In this document: piece after piece, positions 1 to 5,628 of the stretch | Position numbering within the stretch: position 1 is the first letter of the stretch | How the letters are laid out: the number at the start of each line of letters is the position of its first letter | Origin: Porphyromonadaceae bacterium | Lineage (GTDB): Bacteria; Bacteroidota; Bacteroidia; Bacteroidales; UBA11471 | DNA: 8,208 nt | Assembly: GCA_021199145.1 (NCBI GenBank) | Contig: JAJQIP010000172.1 | Span: 6,165 to 14,372 of the forward strand | Direction of reading: 5' to 3' | Position numbers and translations under genes: made by a program | Notes under the pieces: generated by a model | What the model was told of the DNA's origin: nothing | Databases searched by the model: none | The model's input: only the letters and a program-made list of their open reading frames with translations

Positions 1-724
1 GTCCGTAACGGCCGTTCAAAGTCTCCATGAAATACTTCAGGTGGTTGTCGAGGCGATTTTTCTCTTCGTTTATGTCCAGTTTCTCGATATAGAAAATCAT
101 CTCCTGTTCCATGCGGTTCTTGTCGTAGTCGAAATTCTCGATTTTTTTGAGGGCATCGATGATGCGGGCTTTAATCTTTTCGGTCCGTTCCTTTTCGTAA
201 GGGGCGACTTCGGTCAGCAGACGGGCGATATTGCCGATTTTCTCCGTAAAAAGTCTTTCCAGCATGAGTCCTTCTTGTGCCCGGAATTCGAGCAGATGGC
301 CGATAGCTTCGTCCACGGCATTCTTCACCGCCAGGATTTCGTCGTCCGTCACCTCAACAGGGTCACTTTTCACGGCATCGGGCATACGTAGCAGAATCTG
401 TAGCCAGTCAGTCGGTTCGGGAATTTGCAGGGATGCGGTCAAGGTCTTCAGTTGGTCGTAATATTTCTGGATAGCTTCGGTATTGAGTTCGGTGGTTTTG
501 TCATCCAGCCGTTTATTCTCTACCTGTATGGAGAATTCGACCTTGCCCCGTTCCAGTTTTTGGGCGATTTCGGCCCGGATGTCCATTTCCAACTCTTTGT
601 ATATTTGCGGGATATGCGTTGAAAGGTCGAGTTGTTTGCTATTGAGGGATTTGATTTCAACGGTGATTTTTCTGTGGGGTAGTTCGACAATGGCTTTGCC
701 GAACCCAGTCATGGAGTATATCAT
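1..724 (-). CDS. yicC: YicC/YloC family endoribonuclease, N-terminal 241 codons (C-terminus outside window)
   Basis: Read on the minus strand from an ATG at 724-722, the frame is open to the window edge and begins MIYSMTGFGKA, the hallmark N-terminus of the YicC family. The family C-terminal domain is partly present near codons 207-235: a segment containing EQEMIFYIEKLDINEE followed by RLDNHLKYF, matching the conserved E-rich helix and the 'R-L-x-x-H' motif. The family is usually about 290 residues, so roughly 50 residues lie beyond base 1. E. coli YicC is a cytoplasmic endoribonuclease linked to small-RNA turnover; that function is inferred here from family membership. The start is well placed behind a good promoter on the same strand, and the gene diverges from tsaB. 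In Bacteroidota yicC is often followed by gmk, which would lie off the left edge. Confidence 0.93.
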   Translation of the reverse strand, partial: MIYSMTGFGKAIVELPHRKITVEIKSLNSKQLDLSTHIPQIYKELEMDIRAEIAQKLERGKVEFSIQVENKRLDDKTTELNTEAIQKYYDQLKTLTASLQIPEPTDWLQILLRMPDAVKSDPVEVTDDEILAVKNAVDEAIGHLLEFRAQEGLMLERLFTEKIGNIARLLTEVAPYEKERTEKIKARIIDALKKIENFDYDKNRMEQEMIFYIEKLDINEEKNRLDNHLKYFMETLNGRYG

Positions 725-746
725 AACAGTAAAATGATTGTTCCCG

Positions 747-777
747 CAAAATTAATTTTTATTCTGCGGATATACAA
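747..777 (-). promoter_or_regulatory. Promoter for yicC, Bacteroidota type
   Basis: On the minus strand a TTG (777-775) is followed after 20 nt by TAATTTTG (754-747), matching the Bacteroidota -33 TTG / -7 TAnnTTTG architecture. Transcription would start near 740, giving a leader of roughly 15 nt before the yicC ATG at 724. The leader has no Shine-Dalgarno-like sequence, as is usual in this phylum. Confidence 0.7.
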
Positions 778-824
778 GTCAGCGGAAAAACAAAGCGGAA
801 AGGCGGTATATGGAAAAAATTGGC

Positions 825-832
825 TATTTTTG
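825..832 (+). promoter_or_regulatory. Putative -7 element for the tsaB-DUF4290-murA-rimM cluster
   Basis: TATTTTTG matches TAnnTTTG and lies 18 nt before the tsaB ATG at 851. No TTG is seen at the expected -33 position, so the promoter looks weaker than the others in the window. A start near 838-840 would leave a leader of only about 12 nt. It is the only good candidate in the gap between yicC and tsaB that faces the plus strand. Confidence 0.5.
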
Positions 833-850
833 TCGGATAGAATAGATGTA

Positions 851-1555
851 ATGCCGGTAATTCTCAACATAGAGACCTCGACTGAAGTGTGCTCCGTTGC
901 CTTGACGTGCGACGGACAGGTCGTCTTCAATCGGGAAAACTATAAAGGGTTGTCACATGCCTCGTCGTTGGGTGGTTATGTGCAGGAGGCTTTGGAGGCC
1001 GCTAAGGAGTCGCATCTGACCTTGGATGCGGTAGCCGTGAGCCGGGGACCGGGTTCGTATACAGGTCTGCGCATCGGTGTTTCCGAGGCGAAAGGACTCT
1101 GTTTCGGGCTGGATGTGCCCCTTATCGCCGTTGATACGTTGGCCGTAATGGCCTGTGCCGTCATGTTCAAAAAGACGATTGACGAAGAGGCGTTGCTGTG
1201 TCCCATGATAGATGCCCGTCGTATGGAGGTTTATTCCGCTGTATATGACAGGGCTTTACAGGCGGTGAAACCTGTTTCGGCTGAGATTATTACAGAGACC
1301 TCCTATGCCGATATTCTGCAGGAGAAATCGGTTCTCTTCTTCGGCAACGGGGCGGAAAAATGTCGTCCGGTAATCACGCATGCGAATGCCCATTTTATCG
1401 ATGATATCCATCCGTTGGCCGCTGATATGTTGGCCCTTTCGGAACGCTCCTTCCGTAACGCCACCTTTGAAGATGTCGCCTACTTCGAGCCTTTTTATTT
1501 GAAAGAGTTCATCGCTACAAAGCCTAAAAATAAGGTGCTTTCCCCCACGAAATAA
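851..1555 (+). CDS. tsaB: tRNA threonylcarbamoyladenosine biosynthesis protein TsaB
   Basis: A 234-residue ASKHA-fold protein of the TsaB (YeaZ) family. TsaB is the scaffold partner of TsaD in the complex that, with TsaE and TsaC, makes N6-threonylcarbamoyladenosine at A37 of ANN-decoding tRNAs; it dimerises with TsaD and has no complete catalytic site itself. Visible signatures are the N-terminal strand ILNIETSTEVCSVAL (residues 4-18), SRGPGSYTGLRIG (64-76) and DARRMEVY (121-128), with a C-terminal YFEPFYLKEF (211-220) typical of Bacteroidota members. The frame is open upstream to 734, but I chose ATG 851 because homologues start at this point and the -7 element at 825-832 would lie inside the longer version. 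It is first in a plus-strand cluster, 15 nt ahead of the DUF4290 gene. Confidence 0.95.
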   Translation: MPVILNIETSTEVCSVALTCDGQVVFNRENYKGLSHASSLGGYVQEALEAAKESHLTLDAVAVSRGPGSYTGLRIGVSEAKGLCFGLDVPLIAVDTLAVMACAVMFKKTIDEEALLCPMIDARRMEVYSAVYDRALQAVKPVSAEIITETSYADILQEKSVLFFGNGAEKCRPVITHANAHFIDDIHPLAADMLALSERSFRNATFEDVAYFEPFYLKEFIATKPKNKVLSPTK

Positions 1556-1570
1556 TCATACGTTTGTCTT

Positions 1571-2185
1571 ATGGAACAAGAGAGTTTATTCGAATATAAT
1601 ACCCAAAAGGAAAAATTGATTCTTCCCGAATATGGTCGCAACGTGCATCGCATGATTGCCTATTGCATGACCCTTGAAGATCGGGAAGAGCGTAACCGTT
1701 GCGCCCAGGCCATTGTGAATGTCATGGGAAGTTTCTTCCCCCATCTGCGAGATGTCGAGGATTTCAAGCACAAGCTGTGGGACCATCTGGCCATCATGTC
1801 CGATTTCAAGTTGGATATTGATTATCCCTACGAAGTGATTCATAAGGAGAGCCTTGATGACAAACCGGAAAAGGTCTCCTATACTAACAGTTCCATGCGT
1901 TTCCGTCATTACGGGAAACTGTTGGAAGAGATGTTGCAGAAGTGGGAGGAGATGCCCGAAGGGGAGGAGCGGGATCAGCTTCTCGTCTATTTGGCCAATC
2001 ACATGAAAAAGGCTCTCACTACGTGGAACAAAGAGGCTGTCGATGACGAAAAGATACTCAACGACATTCTCGAGTATACCCACCACAAAGTGCCCCTCAC
2101 CCTCGAACAGCTCCGATTGAAAGAGGTGGTGAAGGAAAGTGCACCCCGAAGAGGTAAAAACAACGGAAAGAAGGCGGGTCGATAG
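1571..2185 (+). CDS. DUF4290 domain-containing protein, function unknown
   Basis: A 204-residue soluble protein recognised as DUF4290, a family I know only from Bacteroidota and for which I know no assigned function. The most conserved-looking part is residues 18-92: LPEYGRNVHRM, then EDREERNRCAQAIVNVMG, then FFPHLRD, FKHKLWDHLAIMSDFKLDID and YPYEVI. It looks mostly alpha-helical, with no signal peptide or membrane segment, so it should be cytoplasmic. The last 20 residues are very basic (SAPRRGKNNGKKAGR at the end), which could contact RNA or DNA; that is inference. The ATG at 1571 gives the expected N-terminus. It sits 15 nt after tsaB and 32 nt before murA, so it is probably co-transcribed with both and expressed during growth. 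Confidence 0.9.
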   Translation: MEQESLFEYNTQKEKLILPEYGRNVHRMIAYCMTLEDREERNRCAQAIVNVMGSFFPHLRDVEDFKHKLWDHLAIMSDFKLDIDYPYEVIHKESLDDKPEKVSYTNSSMRFRHYGKLLEEMLQKWEEMPEGEERDQLLVYLANHMKKALTTWNKEAVDDEKILNDILEYTHHKVPLTLEQLRLKEVVKESAPRRGKNNGKKAGR

Positions 2186-2217
2186 CCGTTTCGCCTCGTG
2201 ACCGAAAAACTATAGAT

Positions 2218-3525
2218 ATGGCATCATTTGTAATAGAAGGCGGCCATCGTATGTATGGCGAACTTATACCGCAAGGAGCCAAAAACGAGGCCTTGCAAAT
2301 ATTGTGTGCCACCCTGCTCACTTCAGAGACGGTGGAGGTGAACAATCTGCCTGATATCCTTGATGTCAATAATTTGATACAGTTGTTACGTGACTTGGGT
2401 GTGGAGGTCACGAAACTTGGGAAGGGGTCTTATCGCTTTACGGCAAAGAACGTTGACTTGCAATATCTCTATAGCCCACAGTTTATGAAACAAAGCGCTT
2501 CGTTGCGAGGGTCGGTAATGATTGTCGGTCCGTTGTTGGCCCGCTTCGGAAAAGCGATTGTCCCCAAACCGGGCGGAGACAAAATAGGGCGTCGTCGTCT
2601 GGACACCCACTTCCTGGGAATCCAAAAACTGGGTGCTGAATTTTCGTACAATTCTGAGAAACAGATTTATGAGATCACGGCTAAAGAGTTGGTCGGGACT
2701 TACATGTTGCTGGATGAGGCTTCGGTAACAGGTACGGCCAATATTCTGATGGCCGCTGTCTTGGCCAAAGGAAAGACGACCATTTACAATGCGGCTTGCG
2801 AGCCTTATCTGCAACAGCTCTCGAAAATGCTCAACGCCATGGGTGCTCGTATTTCGGGCATCGGTTCGAATTTGCTAGAGATTGAGGGCGTCGAGCGGTT
2901 GGGCGGTTGCCGGCACACCATCCTGCCAGACATGATTGAGGTGGGTTCTTTTATCGGTATGGCCGCCATGACAGGTTCGGATATCCGTATCAAGAATGTC
3001 TCGTCCCGGAATTTGGGTATTATTCCGGACAGTTTTCGTCGTCTCGGCATCCATATTGACCAAGAGGGAGACGACCTGCATGTCCCCCAACAAGAGAGTT
3101 ATGAGATAGAGACTTTTCTTGACGGTTCTATCATGACTTTTGCCGACGCTCCGTGGCCAGGTCTTACGCCTGACCTGCTTAGTGTCTTTCTGGTGGTGGC
3201 GACTCAGGCTAAAGGAAGTGTGCTGATACACCAGAAGATGTTTGAAAGCCGTCTTTTCTTTGTCGACAAACTGATTGATATGGGGGCGCAAATTATCCTT
3301 TGTGACCCGCACCGTGCCGCTGTTATCGGTCATGGAAAGAGTTCTCCGTTGCGGGCTTCCTCCATGGTCTCTCCCGATATACGGGCGGGGATTGCCCTTC
3401 TTATCGCAGCCATGTCGGCCGAAGGTACCAGCGTCATACACAATATTGACCAGATAGATCGCGGATATGAACATATCGACCGACGTCTCAATGCCATAGG
3501 AGCCTCCATAACCCGACAGGCATAG
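2218..3525 (+). CDS. murA: UDP-N-acetylglucosamine 1-carboxyvinyltransferase MurA (Asp-type active site)
   Basis: MurA (435 residues; E. coli 419) transfers enolpyruvate from PEP to UDP-GlcNAc in the cytoplasm, the first committed step of peptidoglycan synthesis. Family signatures are present in order: KN in GAKNEAL (K22/N23), SLRGSVMIVGPLLARFG (95-111), PGGDKIGRRRLD (118-129), DAPWPGLTPDLL (310-321, Asp319 matching the E. coli catalytic-base Asp305) and SPDIRAG (385-391, Arg389 matching Arg397). The loop residue that is Cys115 in E. coli, the target of fosfomycin, is Asp121 here (codon GAC, 2578-2580). This Cys-to-Asp form is known from Mycobacterium and Chlamydia and is active but fosfomycin-insensitive; the same outcome is inferred here. 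The start gives the normal N-terminus (MASFVIEGGH). rimM follows after 2 nt, suggesting translational coupling. Confidence 0.97.
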   Translation: MASFVIEGGHRMYGELIPQGAKNEALQILCATLLTSETVEVNNLPDILDVNNLIQLLRDLGVEVTKLGKGSYRFTAKNVDLQYLYSPQFMKQSASLRGSVMIVGPLLARFGKAIVPKPGGDKIGRRRLDTHFLGIQKLGAEFSYNSEKQIYEITAKELVGTYMLLDEASVTGTANILMAAVLAKGKTTIYNAACEPYLQQLSKMLNAMGARISGIGSNLLEIEGVERLGGCRHTILPDMIEVGSFIGMAAMTGSDIRIKNVSSRNLGIIPDSFRRLGIHIDQEGDDLHVPQQESYEIETFLDGSIMTFADAPWPGLTPDLLSVFLVVATQAKGSVLIHQKMFESRLFFVDKLIDMGAQIILCDPHRAAVIGHGKSSPLRASSMVSPDIRAGIALLIAAMSAEGTSVIHNIDQIDRGYEHIDRRLNAIGASITRQA

Positions 3526-3527
3526 CT

Positions 3528-4049
3528 ATGATAACCCGGGAAGAGTTGGTCAAGATAGGGACGTTCAACAAACCTCACGGTGTACAGGGAGAACTGTCCT
3601 GTACCTTTACAAATACCGTTTTCGACCGCAGCGAATGCCCCTATATCGTATGTGAAATCGACGGTATATTCGTTCCCTTTTTTATAGAAGAGTACCGTTT
3701 CTGTACCGAAACATCGGTCTTGATGCGAGTGGAAGATATCCAGACGGAGGAAGATGCCCGTCTGTTTACCGGTCGGGATATCTATTTCCCGAAAAGCTAT
3801 ATTTCCGAAGAGGAGATTCCTGAATCTCCGGTTGATTATTTTTTGCAGTTTGTCGTCTACGACGAGCGCGACGATTATTTGGGACGTATTGTCGATGTTG
3901 ATACAAGTACGGCCAATACCTTGTTTGTCGTCGAGCGGGAGGGAAAGGAGAAACTGCTTCTCCCCGCTACAGACGATTTGATTGTCTCTGTCGACGAGAA
4001 AAAGAAAAAAATCAAAATGAAGCTTCCCGAAGGGTTGCTTGACCTCTGA
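3528..4049 (+). CDS. rimM: Ribosome maturation factor RimM
   Basis: A 173-residue RimM with the usual two domains. The N-terminal RimM domain begins with the phylum's version of the signature, GTFNKPHGVQGEL (11-23), and the C-terminal PRC-barrel ends with LLLPATDDLIVSVD (143-156) and KLPEGLLDL (165-173). RimM binds protein uS19 and the 16S rRNA 3' head domain to assist late 30S assembly and works in the cytoplasm. The start codon is 2 nt after the murA stop, so the two are almost certainly co-transcribed. It is the last gene of the plus-strand cluster and is followed by a gap convergent with mnmA. In E. coli rimM lies in an operon with rpsP and trmD; here rpsP is about 1.6 kb away in its own unit. 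Confidence 0.96.
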   Translation: MITREELVKIGTFNKPHGVQGELSCTFTNTVFDRSECPYIVCEIDGIFVPFFIEEYRFCTETSVLMRVEDIQTEEDARLFTGRDIYFPKSYISEEEIPESPVDYFLQFVVYDERDDYLGRIVDVDTSTANTLFVVEREGKEKLLLPATDDLIVSVDEKKKKIKMKLPEGLLDL

Positions 4050-4063
4050 TTGCGAATCGCTTT

Positions 4064-4086
4064 TTGTGCCGGAGATAGGGGCACAA
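4064..4086. other. Stem-loop in the convergent rimM/mnmA gap, possible 3'-end structure
   Basis: TTGTGCC (4064-4070) and GGCACAA (4080-4086) form a perfect 7-bp stem around a 9-nt loop. It lies between the 3' ends of rimM and mnmA, where a bidirectional terminator is expected. Neither strand has a clear U-tract after the stem, so it may instead stabilise a 3' end or act only with Rho. No better terminator is visible in 4050-4153. Confidence 0.35.
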
Positions 4087-4153
4087 GAGCTTCCTGTATG
4101 AAAATGATTGAAAGTAAGAGGACCTTGTCTTGATGTGATGGGAGAGACTCTCT

Positions 4154-5221
4154 TTACTCGATAGCTCCGCTGGCCAGGCAAAGACGGTGGTCTTCGCTGT
4201 ATATCACACCGAATTGTCCGGGAGCGATGCCTTGTATGCGTCGGTCCGACACAATGCGCATTTTCCCCTCTCCGGTACGTTGCAAAGTGCCTCCAGTGAA
4301 TTCGGGGGTGTGGCGGTTTTTAAACGTGATGCGGGTCGGCCGGCTCAGGTCGCCCAGTGGGTTGCCTGTAATAAAGCGGAAGCCCGTAAGGTTCAATTCC
4401 GTGCCGTATTGTGTATCGGGGTCAAAGCCGTTGGAGACATAGAGGATATTTTGCTCGATATCTTTGCGGATGACAAACCATGGGCCGCCGCTTAGTCCGA
4501 GACCTTTGCGTTGTCCTATGGTATGAAACCAGTATCCTTTGTGTCGGCCCACCCGTTTGCCGGTTTCGAGTTCGATGATGTCCCCCTCTTTTTCTCCCAG
4601 ATAGTGACGGATAAATTCGTTGTAATTGATATTCCCTAAGAAGCAGATTCCTTGACTGTCCTTGCGTTTGGCACTGGGAAGTCCCGCTTTCTCGGCTATG
4701 GCCCGCACCTCTTTTTTCATGAACGGACCGAGGGGGAACATCAGTTTCGATACCTGCAAAGAGTTGAGTTGGGAGAGAAAGTCGGTCTGGTCCTTCACCG
4801 GGTCAACGGCTGTCCCTAAGTAGGTAATCCCCTCTTGTTCAACGATACTGGCATAGTGGCCTGTGGCGATTCTGTCAAAGTCTCTGCCCCAATATTGCTC
4901 AAAAAATCCGAATTTGATGTATTTGTTGCACATCACGTCGGGGTTGGGTGTGAGGCCCCGTCTTATCGATTCCAAGGTATAGCCCATGACATATTTCCAA
5001 TACTCTTCATGGAGGGAGACCGTCTCACACCGACAACCATATTTGCGGGCCAGGTGGGTGACGATTTCCAAATCCTCTTCGGTGTTGCAATGCAGGGATT
5101 CGTCTTTTTCCTCCATGCCGATATGGATGTAGAAGAGGGTAGGATTGTACCCTTGTTCTTTGAGCAGATGCACGACCACCGAACTATCCACGCCTCCCGA
5201 TACCAATGCGGCTATTTCCAT
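4154..5221 (-). CDS. mnmA: tRNA-specific 2-thiouridylase MnmA
   Basis: A 355-residue MnmA, which installs the 2-thio group on U34 of tRNA-Lys, -Glu and -Gln in an ATP-dependent reaction with sulfur delivered as persulfide. Using the ATG at 5221-5219, the protein starts MEIAALVSGGVDSSV with the PP-loop SGGVDSS at residues 8-14. The two catalytic cysteines are seen as Cys98 in NPDVMCNKYIKFG and Cys193 in GICFLGN; the tRNA-binding DQTDFLSQL is at 144-152 and the central GQRKGLGLSGGP at 236-247. The frame is open upstream to 5281, but that extension starts at a TTG inside the tRNA-Arg gene and runs through a terminator hairpin, so it is rejected. The start lies 18 nt after the tRNA-Arg terminator T-run, and no -7 element is visible in between; expression may depend on read-through. 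Confidence 0.96.
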   Translation of the reverse strand: MEIAALVSGGVDSSVVVHLLKEQGYNPTLFYIHIGMEEKDESLHCNTEEDLEIVTHLARKYGCRCETVSLHEEYWKYVMGYTLESIRRGLTPNPDVMCNKYIKFGFFEQYWGRDFDRIATGHYASIVEQEGITYLGTAVDPVKDQTDFLSQLNSLQVSKLMFPLGPFMKKEVRAIAEKAGLPSAKRKDSQGICFLGNINYNEFIRHYLGEKEGDIIELETGKRVGRHKGYWFHTIGQRKGLGLSGGPWFVIRKDIEQNILYVSNGFDPDTQYGTELNLTGFRFITGNPLGDLSRPTRITFKNRHTPEFTGGTLQRTGEGKMRIVSDRRIQGIAPGQFGVIYSEDHRLCLASGAIE

Positions 5222-5236
5222 GAGATACTTTGGAAC

Positions 5237-5267
5237 AATAAAAAGGGGAAACTTGGCGGCTTCCCCT
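5237..5267 (-). terminator. Intrinsic terminator after tRNA-Arg, just upstream of mnmA
   Basis: On the minus strand AGGGGAA (5267-5261) pairs perfectly with TTCCCCT (5250-5244) around a 10-nt loop and is followed by a T-run (TTTTT, 5244-5240) then ATTG. It begins 5 nt after the tRNA discriminator base, as expected for a tRNA unit. Its T-run ends 18 nt before the mnmA start codon, so it would also act as an attenuator for mnmA. Confidence 0.8.
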
Positions 5268-5272
5268 GAGAG

Positions 5273-5346
5273 TGACCCCAATAGGATTCAAACCTATAAC
5301 CTTCTGATCCGTAGTCAGATGCTCTATTCAGTTGAGCTATGGGGCC
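5273..5346 (-). tRNA. tRNA-Arg, anticodon ACG
   Basis: A complete 74-nt cloverleaf on the minus strand: acceptor GGCCCCA/TGGGGTC, D-stem GCTC/GAGC, anticodon stem TCTGA/TCAGA with loop CTACGGA (anticodon ACG, probably edited to ICG), 5-nt variable loop AGGTT, T-stem ATAGG/CCTAT, discriminator A. CCA is not encoded. The D-loop reads AACTGAATA, so position 19 is A instead of the near-invariant G (base 5328), and the T-loop reads TTTGAAT, so position 56 is U instead of C (base 5290). The two changes together replace the elbow pair G19-C56 by A19-U56. A15-U48 is a normal Levitt pair. The gene has its own promoter and terminator. Confidence 0.96.
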
Positions 5347-5360
5347 AAATATCGTGGGTG

Positions 5361-5368
5361 CAAAGATA
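5361..5368 (-). promoter_or_regulatory. -7 element of the tRNA-Arg promoter
   Basis: TATCTTTG on the minus strand matches TAnnTTTG and ends 14 nt before the tRNA 5' end, so the primary transcript would have a leader of about 8 nt for RNase P to remove. No TTG is seen at -33, but the region just upstream is A-rich (GAAAAA), as in many stable-RNA promoters. A 7-bp inverted repeat, TATCGTG (5350-5356) and CACGATA (5386-5392), brackets the element. Confidence 0.65.
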
Positions 5369-5559
5369 GAAAGTTTTTCGTCGCTCACGATACTCCTGGC
5401 CGTTTTTAATATTAAAAATATGTTAAATTTATCCGAAGGGGCTGATTTTACGGCGGATATTTTTCACTCATTTTTTGCTTTGCATTGCTTTTCAAGGGGA
5501 TAAGTCTGGAATAAAATAGCCAATTTGAGCAATAAAACGGGGAAAAATCGGGGTTAAAT
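5369..5559. other. AT-rich intergenic stretch between tRNA-Arg and rpsP promoters
   Basis: This part of the 282-nt gap has no plausible gene. It is AT-rich, with T-runs and A-runs (for example around 5402-5430 and 5458-5476) that could serve as upstream activating DNA for the two divergent promoters. I see no riboswitch, repeat family or further convincing -7 element in it. Confidence 0.5.
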
Positions 5560-5590
5560 TTTGTGGGATAAAACATTTGTTATACCTTTG
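5560..5590 (+). promoter_or_regulatory. Promoter of rpsP, near-consensus Bacteroidota type
   Basis: TTTG (5560-5563) is followed after exactly 19 nt by TACCTTTG (5583-5590), an essentially ideal Bacteroidota promoter and the best in the window. Transcription should start near 5596, giving a leader of about 30 nt that is A-rich close to the ATG (TAATAAAAAATTTCAA) and lacks a Shine-Dalgarno sequence, a pattern typical of highly translated genes in this phylum. Confidence 0.85.
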
Positions 5591-5628
5591 CCCCGCTAAT
5601 GCAATAATCCACTAATAAAAAATTTCAA

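Noticed and set aside
41..622. Plus-strand open frames across the yicC region
   Set aside because: They are shadows of the minus-strand yicC reading frame, whose translation matches the family throughout.
734..850. In-frame upstream extension of tsaB to 734
   Set aside because: It would add 39 residues not found in TsaB homologues and would cover the -7 element at 825-832; ATG 851 gives the canonical N-terminus.
4142..4152. Short palindrome GAGAGACTCTC near the mnmA stop
   Set aside because: The loop would be a single base and no U-tract follows on the mnmA strand, so it cannot form a normal terminator.
3330..4181. 283-codon open frame antisense to murA and rimM
   Set aside because: Its product resembles no family I recognise and lies opposite two clear genes in the expected frames; it is a by-product of their codon use. 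The same holds for the 199-codon frame at 2875-3474 and the 166-codon frame at 1586-2086.
5222..5281. In-frame upstream extension of mnmA starting inside the tRNA-Arg gene
   Set aside because: It begins at a TTG in the tRNA and translates through the terminator hairpin; ATG 5221 gives the standard MEIAALVSGGVDSS start.
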